Shown piece after piece: positions 36,319 through 46,537 of a stretch of DNA of 64,000 bases. Origin of the DNA: Clostridium sp. D53t1_180928_C8. Lineage in GTDB: Bacteria > Bacillota > Clostridia > Clostridiales > Clostridiaceae. The stretch spans positions 16,574 through 80,573 of the forward strand of contig NZ_JADPEL010000001.1 of the NCBI RefSeq assembly GCF_015667795.1, given 5' to 3'. The notes beneath the pieces were generated by a model. The model was given only the letters and a program-made list of their open reading frames with translations. It had not been told where the DNA came from and made no database searches. Every line of letters starts with the position of its first letter. The first letter of the stretch is position 1. Position numbers and translations under genes: made by a program.

Positions 36319-37003
36319 ATTTACTAAAGGGGAAAATATCAAATTTATTGGACACTTAGATTTAATGAGAACTATTCAAAGAATAATAAAGAGATCAGGA
36401 TTACCAGTTGAATATTCAAAGGGATTTAATCCTCATATGGCTTTATCAATAGCACAGCCACTTTCTGTTGGAGTTTATTCAGATGGAGAATATTTAGATT
36501 TAGTTTTAACTGAAGCTCTTGGCGTTGGAGAGGTTATAGAAAAACTAAATGAAAGTACTCCTCCTACAATTAAGTTTTTACACGCTACACCAGTTGAAAT
36601 AATAGAGAATGTTAAGAGATTACCACAGGCTATGGCACTTTTAGATGGTGCTAGATATATAATTAAGATTAAGCTTACTGGTACCTCTAAAGTAGAAGAA
36701 GAAATGATGAATACTCTTAATGAATCTACATGGGAAATTGTAAAGAAAACTAAAAAAGGTGAAAAACTTACTGATATTAAGCCGCTTGTTAAAGAGTTTA
36801 AATATTGGGTAAAAGATAATGAATTAGTTTTAAATACTTTAATTGCTACTGGAAGTAGAGAAAATCTTTCTGCAGATCTTTTAGTAACATATTTAAAAGG
36901 GAAAATATCAGAAATTAATCAAGACTCTTTCGTAAATATAAAGAGAGAAGAAATGTATATATTAAAAAATAATAAGTATGTTCCTTTATATAAGGGAATT
37001 TAA
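36302..37003 (+). CDS. DUF2344 / TIGR03936-type radical-SAM-linked protein
   Basis: The 233-aa product has the family opening RYVIKFTKGENIKFIGHLDL and the string GLPVEYSKGFNPHM. It is the usual partner of the upstream radical SAM protein and is fused to it in some genomes. The start is GTG at 36302, inside the upstream gene, so translation is probably coupled. Function is unknown; a joint role in tRNA or rRNA modification is inference. Confidence 0.87.
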   Translation: MRYVIKFTKGENIKFIGHLDLMRTIQRIIKRSGLPVEYSKGFNPHMALSIAQPLSVGVYSDGEYLDLVLTEALGVGEVIEKLNESTPPTIKFLHATPVEIIENVKRLPQAMALLDGARYIIKIKLTGTSKVEEEMMNTLNESTWEIVKKTKKGEKLTDIKPLVKEFKYWVKDNELVLNTLIATGSRENLSADLLVTYLKGKISEINQDSFVNIKREEMYILKNNKYVPLYKGI

Positions 37004-37015
37004 GGTAGTTTTAGT

Positions 37016-38458
37016 ATGAGAGAAATTTTCATTGAAAAAAGAGAAAATGTAACTAGAATTGCAGTAAAAGAAAATGATGAATTAATGGAGTGCCTTGTAG
37101 AAGAGGACTCCATTAATCCGCAAATTGGTGAGGTTTATAAAGGAAGAGTTAAGAATATAATTCCAGGAATTAACTCTATATTTTTAGATATAGGATTAGA
37201 TAAAGAAGCCTACATGTATTATAGTGAAGAGTTAAAAAGAACAGGAATAAAAAAAGGTGAAGAGTTATTAGTAGAAGTTTTAAAGGAACCTTTAGGAAAT
37301 AAGGGAGCTAAGGTTAGCAATAAGGTTACGGTTTTAGGGAAGTTTATTGTTTTAACATTAGGAGATGAGGGAATAACGCTATCTAAAAGAATTGTAGATG
37401 TAGAGCAAAGAAGAAGATTAACTACGCTTATAAGCCCAATTAGAGGGATAGGAATAGTATTTAGAACAGAAGCTGAATTTGCAACTAATGAAGAGTTAAC
37501 TGAAGAGTTAAATCATCTTTTAAATAAAAAGGATGATATGGAGAGAAAACTTAAATATTCTAAGAATATAGGAAAAGTTAAATCTAATAGTTTAATTACA
37601 AGATTTTTCGAAGAGTTAGACAATAAAAAAACTAAAATTATTGTGGATAATGAAGATTTTTTAGAAATAATAAAAGAATTAATTAATAATCAAGAAAGTT
37701 TTGAATTTAAATTATATGAGGATAAAAGAACTTTATTTGATTATAAAGGCATAGAAAAAGAAATAATTAAACTAAGACATAAAAAAGTTAATATACCTTG
37801 TGGTGGATATATAGTAATAGATAAAACAGAAGCTATGTATGTTATAGACGTAAATAGTGGAAAAAATACAAAGGGTAGAGATTTTAATAAGACTATAATG
37901 CAAACTAATTTAGAAGCTGCAAAAGAAGTTGGAAGACAAATTAGATTAAGAAATTTAAGTGGAATTATAGTTGTTGATTTTATTGATATGAGAGATGAAA
38001 ATCAAAAGGCACCTGTAATTAAGGCTTTAAAAAAATCATTAGAAGCGGATAAAGGAAATGTTAAAATTTTTCCTTTTACAGAACTTGATTTAATACAAAT
38101 AAGCAGAAAGAGAAAAGGTAAATCTATTTATGAATATTTAGAGGAACCTTGTAGAAAGTGCAAGAGTAATGGCTTTCTTTTAAGGTTATCTTATATTGAA
38201 AATCTTATTAGAAATGAAATTATAAAATGCTCTAAAGAAAATTCTATAAATGATTTTTATGTGGAAATAGATAAAAATTATGAAGAGGATATAAAAGGCG
38301 ATTTATTTAAATTTTTAAAAAATATTGACGGATTAAAGAAAGAAATTTATTTAAATTTTGTTGATGATATAGAAGGGTACAAGGTTGAACCTCTGATTTT
38401 TAGCAATCAAAAAGAAAATTACCAAAAGTACAAAATAAAAACAATTGAAAAAGTATAA
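37016..38458 (+). CDS. rng: Ribonuclease G/E family protein
   Basis: This single-strand-specific endoribonuclease family acts in rRNA and mRNA processing. The 480-aa product has an S1 domain (~36-110, GEVYKGRVKNIIPGINSIFL), the catalytic region MYVIDVNSGKNTKGRDF with both metal-binding aspartates (DVNSG and VVDFIDMRD) and the zinc-link CRKC. It ends shortly after the catalytic domain, as RNase G does, without the long RNase E scaffold. It starts 12 nt after the DUF2344 gene. Confidence 0.93.
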   Translation: MREIFIEKRENVTRIAVKENDELMECLVEEDSINPQIGEVYKGRVKNIIPGINSIFLDIGLDKEAYMYYSEELKRTGIKKGEELLVEVLKEPLGNKGAKVSNKVTVLGKFIVLTLGDEGITLSKRIVDVEQRRRLTTLISPIRGIGIVFRTEAEFATNEELTEELNHLLNKKDDMERKLKYSKNIGKVKSNSLITRFFEELDNKKTKIIVDNEDFLEIIKELINNQESFEFKLYEDKRTLFDYKGIEKEIIKLRHKKVNIPCGGYIVIDKTEAMYVIDVNSGKNTKGRDFNKTIMQTNLEAAKEVGRQIRLRNLSGIIVVDFIDMRDENQKAPVIKALKKSLEADKGNVKIFPFTELDLIQISRKRKGKSIYEYLEEPCRKCKSNGFLLRLSYIENLIRNEIIKCSKENSINDFYVEIDKNYEEDIKGDLFKFLKNIDGLKKEIYLNFVDDIEGYKVEPLIFSNQKENYQKYKIKTIEKV

Positions 38459-38466
38459 TAAATTTC

Positions 38467-38496
38467 TTTACAAAATGTATTTTTATATGATAAAAT
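38467..38496 (+). promoter_or_regulatory. Promoter of the rplU-prp-rpmA operon
   Basis: TTTACA (38467-38472), an 18-bp spacer and TAAAAT (38491-38496) with extended -10 TGA. The predicted start near 38503 coincides with the start of the L21 leader. Confidence 0.75.
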
Positions 38497-38500
38497 GTCA

Positions 38501-38575
38501 TTTGTAAACCGCACATAACGGGTTTTATTAAAACAAAGTTAAATCTTTGTACCTACATTGGCGAGACCGTTTAAG
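38501..38575 (+). promoter_or_regulatory. L21 ribosomal protein leader (autoregulatory RNA)
   Basis: The untranslated region before rplU contains AAACCGCACATAACGGGTTT. In it CCG and CGG and the outer AAACC and GGTTT pair, then an AAAG...CTTTG hairpin and GGCGAGACCGTTT follow. Position, length and the AACCGCAC...ACGGGTT core match the known Firmicute L21 leader, which lets L21 repress its own operon. Confidence 0.75.
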
Positions 38576-38589
38576 AGGAGGTGTTTTTA

Positions 38590-38901
38590 ATGTACGCAGT
38601 AGTATTAACTGGAGGAAAGCAATACAGAGTTCAAGAAGGAGACGTAATATACGTTGAAAAATTAAACGCTGAAGTTGAATCAACAGTAGAATTAACAGAG
38701 GTTTTAGCTGTTTCTAACGGAGAAACTTTAACAGTTGGTGCACCAGTAGTTGCTGGAGCTAAAGTTGTTGCTAAGGTAGCAGCTCAAGGAAAAGCTAAGA
38801 AGATTACAGTTTTCAAGTATAAGCCTAAAAAGGACTACAGAAAGAAGACTGGTCACAGACAACCTTACACTAAATTAGTAATCGAAAAAATCGAAGCTTA
38901 G
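38590..38901 (+). CDS. rplU: 50S ribosomal protein L21
   Basis: The 103-aa product opens [20 protein letters not shown] and ends with the basic [21 protein letters not shown] typical of L21, which binds 23S rRNA domain V near L20. ATG 38590 follows AAGAGGAGGTG; the in-frame GTG at 38581 is part of that SD. Codon use (AAC, GAC, CAC) is that of a highly expressed gene. It is the first gene of the operon with prp and rpmA. Confidence 0.98.
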   Translation: MYAVVLTGGKQYRVQEGDVIYVEKLNAEVESTVELTEVLAVSNGETLTVGAPVVAGAKVVAKVAAQGKAKKITVFKYKPKKDYRKKTGHRQPYTKLVIEKIEA

Positions 38902-38910
38902 TTTTAAGTT

Positions 38911-39285
38911 ATGATTAAGATTATTATATTTAAACAAAAACATATATCTCTCGGATTTAAGATAGAAGGTCATGCTTTATCAAGAGAAGAAATTGAAAGT
39001 ACTATAGGTGATGCATATGATATGATCTGTAATAGTGTTTCCGTTTTATCTCAAAGTGTTGTAATAGGCATGCAGGAGGTTTTAAAGCTTCCAATAAAGT
39101 ATGAAATAAATGACGGATTTTTATCACTGAATTTAAAAAATCTTAAAGATGAGGAGATTGATAGAGGACAGGTATTACTTTTAACCTTTGAAAAAAGTTT
39201 AGAAAGTTTAATGATGTCCCTTGAAGCTAGTTTTGGTAAAAATAGACGGAATAAATATATAAAAATAAAATTCGAGGAGGTGTAA
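38911..39285 (+). CDS. prp: Ribosomal-processing cysteine protease Prp
   Basis: Prp removes the N-terminal extension of L27 before ribosome assembly. The 124-aa product has the family start [20 protein letters not shown] with candidate catalytic His21, then Cys40 in [12 protein letters not shown]. The genes on either side are rplU and rpmA, the invariant context. Its stop codon overlaps an in-frame ATG of rpmA, so the protease and its substrate are co-translated. Confidence 0.93.
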   Translation: MIKIIIFKQKHISLGFKIEGHALSREEIESTIGDAYDMICNSVSVLSQSVVIGMQEVLKLPIKYEINDGFLSLNLKNLKDEEIDRGQVLLLTFEKSLESLMMSLEASFGKNRRNKYIKIKFEEV

Positions 39286-39290
39286 TGAGT

Positions 39291-39590
39291 ATGTTAAAGA
39301 TGAACCTTCAATTATTTGCCCACAAAAAAGGGGTAGGTAGTTCAAAGAATGGTAGAGACTCTGAATCTAAAAGATTAGGTGCTAAGGCTGCAGACGGAGA
39401 ATTCGTTTTAGCTGGAAACATCCTTTACAGACAAAGAGGAACTAAAATTCACCCAGGTCTAAACGTAGGTAAGGGTGGAGATGACACTTTATTTGCTAAG
39501 GAAGACGGAATCGTAAGATTCGAAAGAATGGGAAGAGACAAGAAAAAAGTTTCTGTTTACCCAGTAAGCGTTGAAGAAATAGCTGAATAA
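39291..39590 (+). CDS. rpmA: 50S ribosomal protein L27 with Prp-cleaved N-terminal extension
   Basis: The 99-aa product starts [20 protein letters not shown]. The first nine residues match the Prp recognition extension (LQLF, cut before AHKKG), and the mature N-terminus reaches the peptidyl transferase centre. [11 protein letters not shown] and [10 protein letters not shown] are L27 signatures. GAGGAGG serves either ATG 39285 or ATG 39291; I prefer 39291 because it gives the conserved N-terminus. Confidence 0.97.
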   Translation: MLKMNLQLFAHKKGVGSSKNGRDSESKRLGAKAADGEFVLAGNILYRQRGTKIHPGLNVGKGGDDTLFAKEDGIVRFERMGRDKKKVSVYPVSVEEIAE

Positions 39591-39607
39591 TTATATTTTA
39601 TATAGGT

Positions 39608-39633
39608 AAAAGCACCCGTAAGGGTGCTTTTAT
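39608..39633 (+). terminator. Terminator after rpmA
   Basis: Perfect 10-bp stem AAAAGCACCC/GGGTGCTTTT with GTAA loop, followed by ATTCTT. Confidence 0.9.
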
Positions 39634-39717
39634 TCTTGTAATAAATATCTTTTTTATATATACTATTATAAAATATATATGTTATGGAATAATAAAAAAT
39701 AGGATTATTATGTTTAA

Positions 39718-41034
<1,317 letters not shown>

Positions 41035-41047
41035 GAGGATACGGTAC

Positions 41048-41353
41048 ATGATAACAGGAAAACAAAGAGCTTATTTAAGAGGGCTTGCAAATACAATGTC
41101 GCCAATATTTCAAATAGGGAAAAATGGTGTTGAAGAGACATTTTTAATACAATTAGAAGAAGCTTTAGAAGCTAGAGAACTTATAAAGATAAAAGTTTTA
41201 GAAAACAGTGGATTAGCTGCTAGAGAAGTTTCAGATGAAATATGTAAGGCTATAGGATGTGAAGGAGTTCAGGCTATAGGAAGTAAGATTGTATTATATA
41301 AGAAATCTGAAAAAAAACCTAAAATAGAATTACCACAAGGAAAAAATAAATAA
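41048..41353 (+). CDS. yhbY: YhbY-type CRM-domain RNA-binding protein
   Basis: The 101-aa product has the CRM fold motif ITGKQRAYLRGLANTMSPIF followed by GKNGV and ELIKIKVLEN. YhbY binds pre-50S particles, which fits its place after obg. ATG 41048 has AGGAGG upstream, just 13 nt past the obg stop; an upstream in-frame ATG would lie deep in obg. Confidence 0.92.
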   Translation: MITGKQRAYLRGLANTMSPIFQIGKNGVEETFLIQLEEALEARELIKIKVLENSGLAAREVSDEICKAIGCEGVQAIGSKIVLYKKSEKKPKIELPQGKNK

Positions 41354-41355
41354 TC

Positions 41356-41964
41356 ATGAAAAGATATGGTATGATGGGTGGCACATTCAACCCTATACAT
41401 TTAGCACATTTATATATTGCATATGAAGCTAAAGAGGCTCTGAATTTAGATAAAGTTATATTTATGGTAGCAGGAAATCCACCACATAAAAAGGAGAGTT
41501 CTGTAATAGATTCTAAATATAGATATAATATGGTTGAAAGAGCTATAGAAGGATATTCTGGCTTTGAAATTAGTGATTACGAAATACAAAAGCAGGGATA
41601 TAGCTATACTTATGAAACTTTAAAGTACATAAAAGGCAAAGAAGAAGACGTTGAAGTCTTCTTCATAGCTGGTGCAGACTCATTAATGGATATAGAAAAA
41701 TGGAAAAATCCAGAGTTGGTATTAAATAATTGTACATTTGTAGCTTTTAATAGAGGTGAATATACAAAAGAAACTCTCGAGGAGCAAAAGGTAAAATTGC
41801 AAAATAAGTATAATTCTAATATAGTTTTATTAGATATAATAAATTTAGATATTTCTTCTTCTATGATTAGAACAAGAATAATAGAAGGAAAAAGAGTAGA
41901 TTTCTTTATGAGTAAGAAAGTTATGGAGTATATAAAAGAGAATAATTTATATAGGGGAGATTAA
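41356..41964 (+). CDS. nadD: Nicotinate-nucleotide adenylyltransferase
   Basis: NadD makes deamido-NAD from nicotinate mononucleotide and ATP. The 202-aa product has the nucleotidyltransferase motif GGTFNPIHLAHL (8-19), GNPPHKKES and the C-terminal SSSMIRTRI. It begins 2 nt after yhbY and ends 1 nt before yqeK, in a tight obg-yhbY-nadD-yqeK operon. Confidence 0.95.
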   Translation: MKRYGMMGGTFNPIHLAHLYIAYEAKEALNLDKVIFMVAGNPPHKKESSVIDSKYRYNMVERAIEGYSGFEISDYEIQKQGYSYTYETLKYIKGKEEDVEVFFIAGADSLMDIEKWKNPELVLNNCTFVAFNRGEYTKETLEEQKVKLQNKYNSNIVLLDIINLDISSSMIRTRIIEGKRVDFFMSKKVMEYIKENNLYRGD

Positions 41965-41965
41965 A

Positions 41966-42538
41966 ATGTGGGGATTAGATGAAATAAGGGATTATTTAAA
42001 GAATAATTTAAAGCCATCTAGGTATGGGCATACATTAGGGGTGGTTAATACTGCTATTAAGCTTGCTGAAATATATAAAGAAGATAAGGCTAAAGCTGAA
42101 CTAGCAGCTCTTTGTCATGATGTAGCAAAAAATATGACTATTGAAGAATTGAGAAAAGTAATAAAAGATGAAAAAATTACTTTATCAGTTGATGAAGAAA
42201 ATACACAAGAATTATGGCATTCTATAATTGGACCTGTAATAGCTAAAAAAAATTTTGGAATAGAAGATGAAGAAGTTTTAAGTGCTATGAGATGGCATAC
42301 TACAGGCAAAGAAAATATGACTAATCTTGAAAAAATAATATATTTAGCAGATTTAATTGAACCCTCGAGAAATTTTGAAGGCGTAGATGAAATTAGAGAA
42401 GCTGCGTATAAAGAATTAGATTTAGGCATGTTAAAGGCATTAACTCATACAACTATATATTTATTAACAAAAGGTTGTGCAGTAGATATAAACTCTGTTA
42501 AAGCAAGAAATTATTTAGTATATAACAAGCAAAGCTAA
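41966..42538 (+). CDS. yqeK: YqeK-type HD-domain hydrolase (symmetrical Ap4A hydrolase family)
   Basis: The 190-aa product has HD-domain metal ligands: RYGHTLGV (first His), LCHDVAKN (HD) and HTTGKENMTNLEKIIYLADLIEP. YqeK proteins cleave diadenosine tetraphosphate to two ADP. It follows nadD by 1 nt. In many Firmicutes rsfS comes next or one gene later; I see no rsfS here. Confidence 0.92.
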   Translation: MWGLDEIRDYLKNNLKPSRYGHTLGVVNTAIKLAEIYKEDKAKAELAALCHDVAKNMTIEELRKVIKDEKITLSVDEENTQELWHSIIGPVIAKKNFGIEDEEVLSAMRWHTTGKENMTNLEKIIYLADLIEPSRNFEGVDEIREAAYKELDLGMLKALTHTTIYLLTKGCAVDINSVKARNYLVYNKQS

Positions 42539-42595
42539 ATAAATTTTAATAGTTATTAATTTTTTATTAGTATATATAAGGTGAGGGACGAGACT

Positions 42596-43951
42596 ATGTC
42601 AGGGAAAAAAGATAACAGAGGGAATAAGAGCAGGGGAATCTCTAATAAAAGGCGTAATAGAGAATTAAGCCCTAGAGAAGAATTAGAAATAAAAAAGAAA
42701 TTGAGAAGAAAAGAAAGAAAATCTACAGTTATTAAAAGAGCTATTATGGCTGCATTTTTAACAATAACAATACTAATAGTTTTATGTGGGATATATTTAT
42801 TTTCTTTTATTTCATCTTTAAATAATAATAATATGACACCAGCTGTTAAGCCAAAAGCAAATGAAACTGTAAACATATTATTATTGGGAATGGATATTGG
42901 AGATGCGGAAAATACTTCGAATGCTTCAGCAAGAAGAACTGATACGATGATGTTATTAAATTATAATCCACGTACGGATAACATAAAAGTAGTTTCAATT
43001 CCGAGAGATACATTAATTGAAGTTGAAAATGCACATGATGGTAACGGAAATACTATTCCTTATTGGAAGATTAATGCTGCTTATGTTTTAGGTGGAGAAA
43101 AAGAAGTTATTGAACAAGTTCAAAGCTTATTAGGTGTAACTGTTAATTATCTAGTGGAGATTGATTATGCAGCATTTAGAAATTTAATTGATGCTGTAGG
43201 TGGAGTTGAAATGTATATAGATAGAGATATGTATTATGATGACGATGCTCAAAACTTGCATATACATTTTAATAAAGGTGAAACGGTATTATTGGATGGA
43301 CAGAAAGCTGAGGAATTCTTTAGATGGAGAAAGAATAATGATGGTACAGGACTTGTAGATGGAGATTTAGGAAGAATTAAGAACCAACAAAAATTTATAT
43401 CTGCATTAATAGAAAAATGTACTAATCCTATGATAGTTACAGAAATTCCAGATATTTTAAAAGCTATAAAAGAAAATGTGGTAACTAATATGTCAGGTGC
43501 AAGTATGATAGAATATGGATTAAAAATGATAAGTAATTCAGGAATATCTATGAATACTTTACAGGGATATAATGAAAAAATATATGGACAAGATTTCTTA
43601 ATTGCAGAAGCTTCTTATAATCAAGGCTTATTAGAGTCTTTAAAGATTACAAGTGAAGCGGATAACAGTGGGATAAAAAAGAGTAGTTCTATTATGGTTT
43701 TAAATGCAACTAGAGTTAATGGCTTAGCAGGAAATTTAAAAACAGAATTAGAGAAGTTAGGATATAGTAATATAAGTGTTGGAAATTCAGATAAAAGCAA
43801 AGAATCAAGTATATTATCAAATAATAAAGAATTTAAGAAATTATTAAGTGATGAGACTGGAATCAAAAATATTTCAAAAAATAAAGATTCAAAATATCAA
43901 GATTATGATGCAGTAATAATAATTGGTGAAGATTACTTAGAGTTTGAATAA
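42596..43951 (+). CDS. LytR-CpsA-Psr family cell wall polymer ligase
   Basis: LCP enzymes attach teichoic-acid-type polymers to peptidoglycan. The 451-aa product has a very basic cytoplasmic start, one membrane helix (~45-70), the LCP domain with RRTDTMMLLNYNP, SIPRDTLIE and FRWRKNNDGTGLVDGDLGR (catalytic arginines and aspartates), and a C-terminal LytR_C-like domain (MVLNATRVNGLAGNLK). ATG 42596 follows AAGGTGAGG; a GTG at 42581 is part of that SD. Confidence 0.92.
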   Translation: MSGKKDNRGNKSRGISNKRRNRELSPREELEIKKKLRRKERKSTVIKRAIMAAFLTITILIVLCGIYLFSFISSLNNNNMTPAVKPKANETVNILLLGMDIGDAENTSNASARRTDTMMLLNYNPRTDNIKVVSIPRDTLIEVENAHDGNGNTIPYWKINAAYVLGGEKEVIEQVQSLLGVTVNYLVEIDYAAFRNLIDAVGGVEMYIDRDMYYDDDAQNLHIHFNKGETVLLDGQKAEEFFRWRKNNDGTGLVDGDLGRIKNQQKFISALIEKCTNPMIVTEIPDILKAIKENVVTNMSGASMIEYGLKMISNSGISMNTLQGYNEKIYGQDFLIAEASYNQGLLESLKITSEADNSGIKKSSSIMVLNATRVNGLAGNLKTELEKLGYSNISVGNSDKSKESSILSNNKEFKKLLSDETGIKNISKNKDSKYQDYDAVIIIGEDYLEFE

Positions 43952-43966
43952 AAGTAGAGTTTTATT

Positions 43967-44100
43967 TAAGAGTTAAGAGTGTAGAGTTAAGAGTTTTAAA
44001 TTAAAGTTAAATTATAGCTTTAAAATTAAAGTGTGAAAAATTGTAATTAACAGTTTAAACAGTGATTCTTAATTCTTAATTCTTAGCTCTTAAGTATTTT
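43967..44100. repeat. Long imperfect inverted repeat of GAGTTAA-type short repeats
   Basis: The left arm holds AAGAGTTAAGAGTGTAGAGT and continues GTTAAGAG. The right arm holds three CTTAATT units then CTTAGCTCTTAAG, its approximate complement. The AT-rich centre is ~75 nt. There is no ORF and no T-run at the end. It resembles the structure at 34329-34445 in style but not in exact sequence. Confidence 0.5.
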
Positions 44101-44113
44101 AGGGAGGGAAAAG

Positions 44114-45013
44114 ATGAGCACATTAGAAAAAAGTGTAGATAAAATCTTTGAGGGTAGAAAGATAAGAGAATACCTAAAAGAAGAGATGGGTTTATCCTCT
44201 AGACTTATAAGAGGAGCAGCAATTGATAAAAGAATACTTGTAAACAATAATCCAGTAAAAATGAATTATGTTTTAAAAGAAAATGATAATATTGTTATTA
44301 AATTAAACAAAAAGGAAAGTCAAAATATTCAGCCTGAAAAAATAGATATAAATATAATTTATGAGGATTCAGAAATAATAGTTGTAAATAAAAGACCTAA
44401 TATGGTGGTACATCCAACTAAGAGATATCAATCTGGCACTTTAGCAAATGCATTATTATATTATTTTAGAGAAACTAATCAAGATTGTATTGTAAGATTA
44501 GTTAGTAGACTTGATATGGATACATCTGGATTGATCATAATAGCAAAGAATCAATATGCTCATATGGAGTTATCAAAGAATATGCAGGATAATGAAATAG
44601 AGAAAAGATACTTAACATTAGTTCATGGACATATGGAAGAGATGGAAGGTACTATTGATAAGCCAATTTATAGGCCTGAAGTTGAAGGAAACTTAAAAAG
44701 AGTTATTGATGATAGGGGTCAAAGAAGTATAACTCATTATAAGGTAGTAGAAAGATTAGAAAATGCAGACTTAGTAGAATGTCTACTTGAAACAGGAAGA
44801 ACACATCAAATTAGAGTGCATTTATCTTCATTAGGGCATCCAATTTATGGAGATACTTTATATGGGTATGAAGAAGATTCAGAACTAATTTCAAGGCAAG
44901 CACTTCATGCATATGTATTAAATTTTAAATCTCCAAAATCAAAGAAATATCTTGAGTTAAGAGCAGAATTACCAACAGATATAGAGAATTTATTATTAGA
45001 ATTAAGAAAGTAA
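44114..45013 (+). CDS. RluA/RluD-family pseudouridine synthase
   Basis: The 299-aa product has an N-terminal S4-like RNA-binding domain (~15-65) and the RluA catalytic domain. The catalytic Asp134 lies in VSRLDMDTSGL (130-140), where Ser replaces the more common His before RLD. GRTHQIRVHLSSLGHPIYGD is conserved. The target uridine (23S rRNA or tRNA) cannot be told from sequence. GGGAGGGAAAAG precedes the ATG. Confidence 0.9.
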   Translation: MSTLEKSVDKIFEGRKIREYLKEEMGLSSRLIRGAAIDKRILVNNNPVKMNYVLKENDNIVIKLNKKESQNIQPEKIDINIIYEDSEIIVVNKRPNMVVHPTKRYQSGTLANALLYYFRETNQDCIVRLVSRLDMDTSGLIIIAKNQYAHMELSKNMQDNEIEKRYLTLVHGHMEEMEGTIDKPIYRPEVEGNLKRVIDDRGQRSITHYKVVERLENADLVECLLETGRTHQIRVHLSSLGHPIYGDTLYGYEEDSELISRQALHAYVLNFKSPKSKKYLELRAELPTDIENLLLELRK

Positions 45014-45033
45014 AATTATAATATTAATTAATA

Positions 45034-45080
45034 AAAAATAAGAATTAAGAGATTTTATTAAATCCTTAATTCTTATTTTT
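45034..45080. terminator. Convergent bidirectional terminator
   Basis: A 16-bp perfect stem AAAAATAAGAATTAAG with its complement, plus four more pairs after a single bulged base, lies between the pseudouridine synthase gene (plus) and the carboxypeptidase gene (minus). A/T runs at both edges allow use in both directions. Confidence 0.85.
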
Positions 45081-45090
45081 CTATTGCTAA

Positions 45091-46395
45091 TTAGAAATTA
45101 TGTTTATTTCTTATGTAAGAGCGTCTTGACAAAAAACTTTTCTTACGTCTTTTACTACGGATTATTGATATTAATATTAATATAATTATAATGACAATAC
45201 CAATTATTCCTGGAATAAAATATTTACTAGAAGTCATTTCAGTTACAGTATTTTTGACCATAACTTCAGCTGTATATTCTCTATTTGTATCACTAGCTAA
45301 TTCAATATCAGAAGCTTTTGTTCCATTAACTAAAAGGGCTGCGTTAAATAGAATATCACCTTTCTTAATTGAAGTAGTTGTTAAATCTTTATTATCGTAT
45401 TTTACAGAAGTATTAGATTTAGTTACATCTTCGCCCTCCCCTATATTAAAGGTATAATAAATATCTTTAGTCGCTACTAAAGGAATAGAAGTAGAACTAT
45501 CAATAGAATAATCAGCTAGCTTATCACCAGTTGACACTATTTTTTCAGTTTTAAAATTTTCAAATCCCCAATCAAATAATTGACCAACACTTGTATATAA
45601 ACCATCCTTATCTGTAGCATTTAAAAAAGTGCCAACTAGTTCTTGTTGATCTTTAATTACAGTTGCAGCATAAGAGTGATTAGCAGCAGTAGTATATCCT
45701 GTTTTACCACAGTAAGCATATTGATACTTATATGGTGAATTCTCTTTTAGTAAAGGATTGTGATTTGTTGCCCATTTTTCGCTTCCATTTGAATAGGGAT
45801 GATTTGCATAAAAATAAGATGGAGTTTGTGCAATTCTAACAAAATCAGAATTTTGAGAAGCATATCTCATTATTAAGGCCAAGTCATGTGCTGTAGTTAA
45901 ATGACCATCTTCAGTTAGACCACTTGGATTTTTAAAATTAGTATTTGTTGCTCCTAATTCTTTAGCTTTTTCATTCATAATTTTTGCAAAAGCTTCATTT
46001 GATCCAGCAATGTGCTCAGCAATTGCTTCAGCACAATCATTACCTGATTCTAAAAGAAGTCCATAAAGTAGTTCTTCTATTGTATAAACTTCACCTTGTT
46101 CAATACCTATAGAAGAGCCATCAGCTTTAGGTGGATTTTCACCTATAGTTACTTCGTCTGTAAGTTTACAATTTTCTAATGCAATAATTGCAGTCATGAT
46201 TTTAGTTGTTGAAGCTGGCATATATTGAACATCAGCATTTTTTTCATAAAGTACTTTTCCGGTAGTGGCATCCATAAGATAAATACCTTCCGAATATAAA
46301 TTAGGTAATGCATATGAGTCTATCACTTTTACATTGGCTAATACGATTGTTAGTAAAAATACTAAGACAAACGTTTTAAATAATAAATTTTTCAT
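45091..46395 (-). CDS. D-alanyl-D-alanine carboxypeptidase (DacF/DacA-type PBP)
   Basis: This enzyme trims the terminal D-Ala from peptidoglycan stem peptides. The 434-aa product has a signal peptide (~1-29), the serine motif STTK (62-65), SGN (117-119) and KTG (231-233), then a beta-rich PBP5_C-like domain. Unlike typical DacF, the C-terminus is a true membrane helix (~395-415) followed by RSKRRKK rather than only an amphipathic helix. It is transcribed alone on the minus strand. Confidence 0.92.
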   Translation of the reverse strand: MKNLLFKTFVLVFLLTIVLANVKVIDSYALPNLYSEGIYLMDATTGKVLYEKNADVQYMPASTTKIMTAIIALENCKLTDEVTIGENPPKADGSSIGIEQGEVYTIEELLYGLLLESGNDCAEAIAEHIAGSNEAFAKIMNEKAKELGATNTNFKNPSGLTEDGHLTTAHDLALIMRYASQNSDFVRIAQTPSYFYANHPYSNGSEKWATNHNPLLKENSPYKYQYAYCGKTGYTTAANHSYAATVIKDQQELVGTFLNATDKDGLYTSVGQLFDWGFENFKTEKIVSTGDKLADYSIDSSTSIPLVATKDIYYTFNIGEGEDVTKSNTSVKYDNKDLTTTSIKKGDILFNAALLVNGTKASDIELASDTNREYTAEVMVKNTVTEMTSSKYFIPGIIGIVIIIILILISIIRSKRRKKSFLSRRSYIRNKHNF

Positions 46396-46537
46396 ATTTC
46401 TCTCCCCATAAGTTACATCTTATACATTTTAAGTTTATCAAAAAAATAATAATAATTCTATAGATAAATTCCGTATAAAAGTTTAGATGTGGCATTTTTG
46501 TTAATAATTATAAAAGACAATGTAAGGAGGAAGGAAA

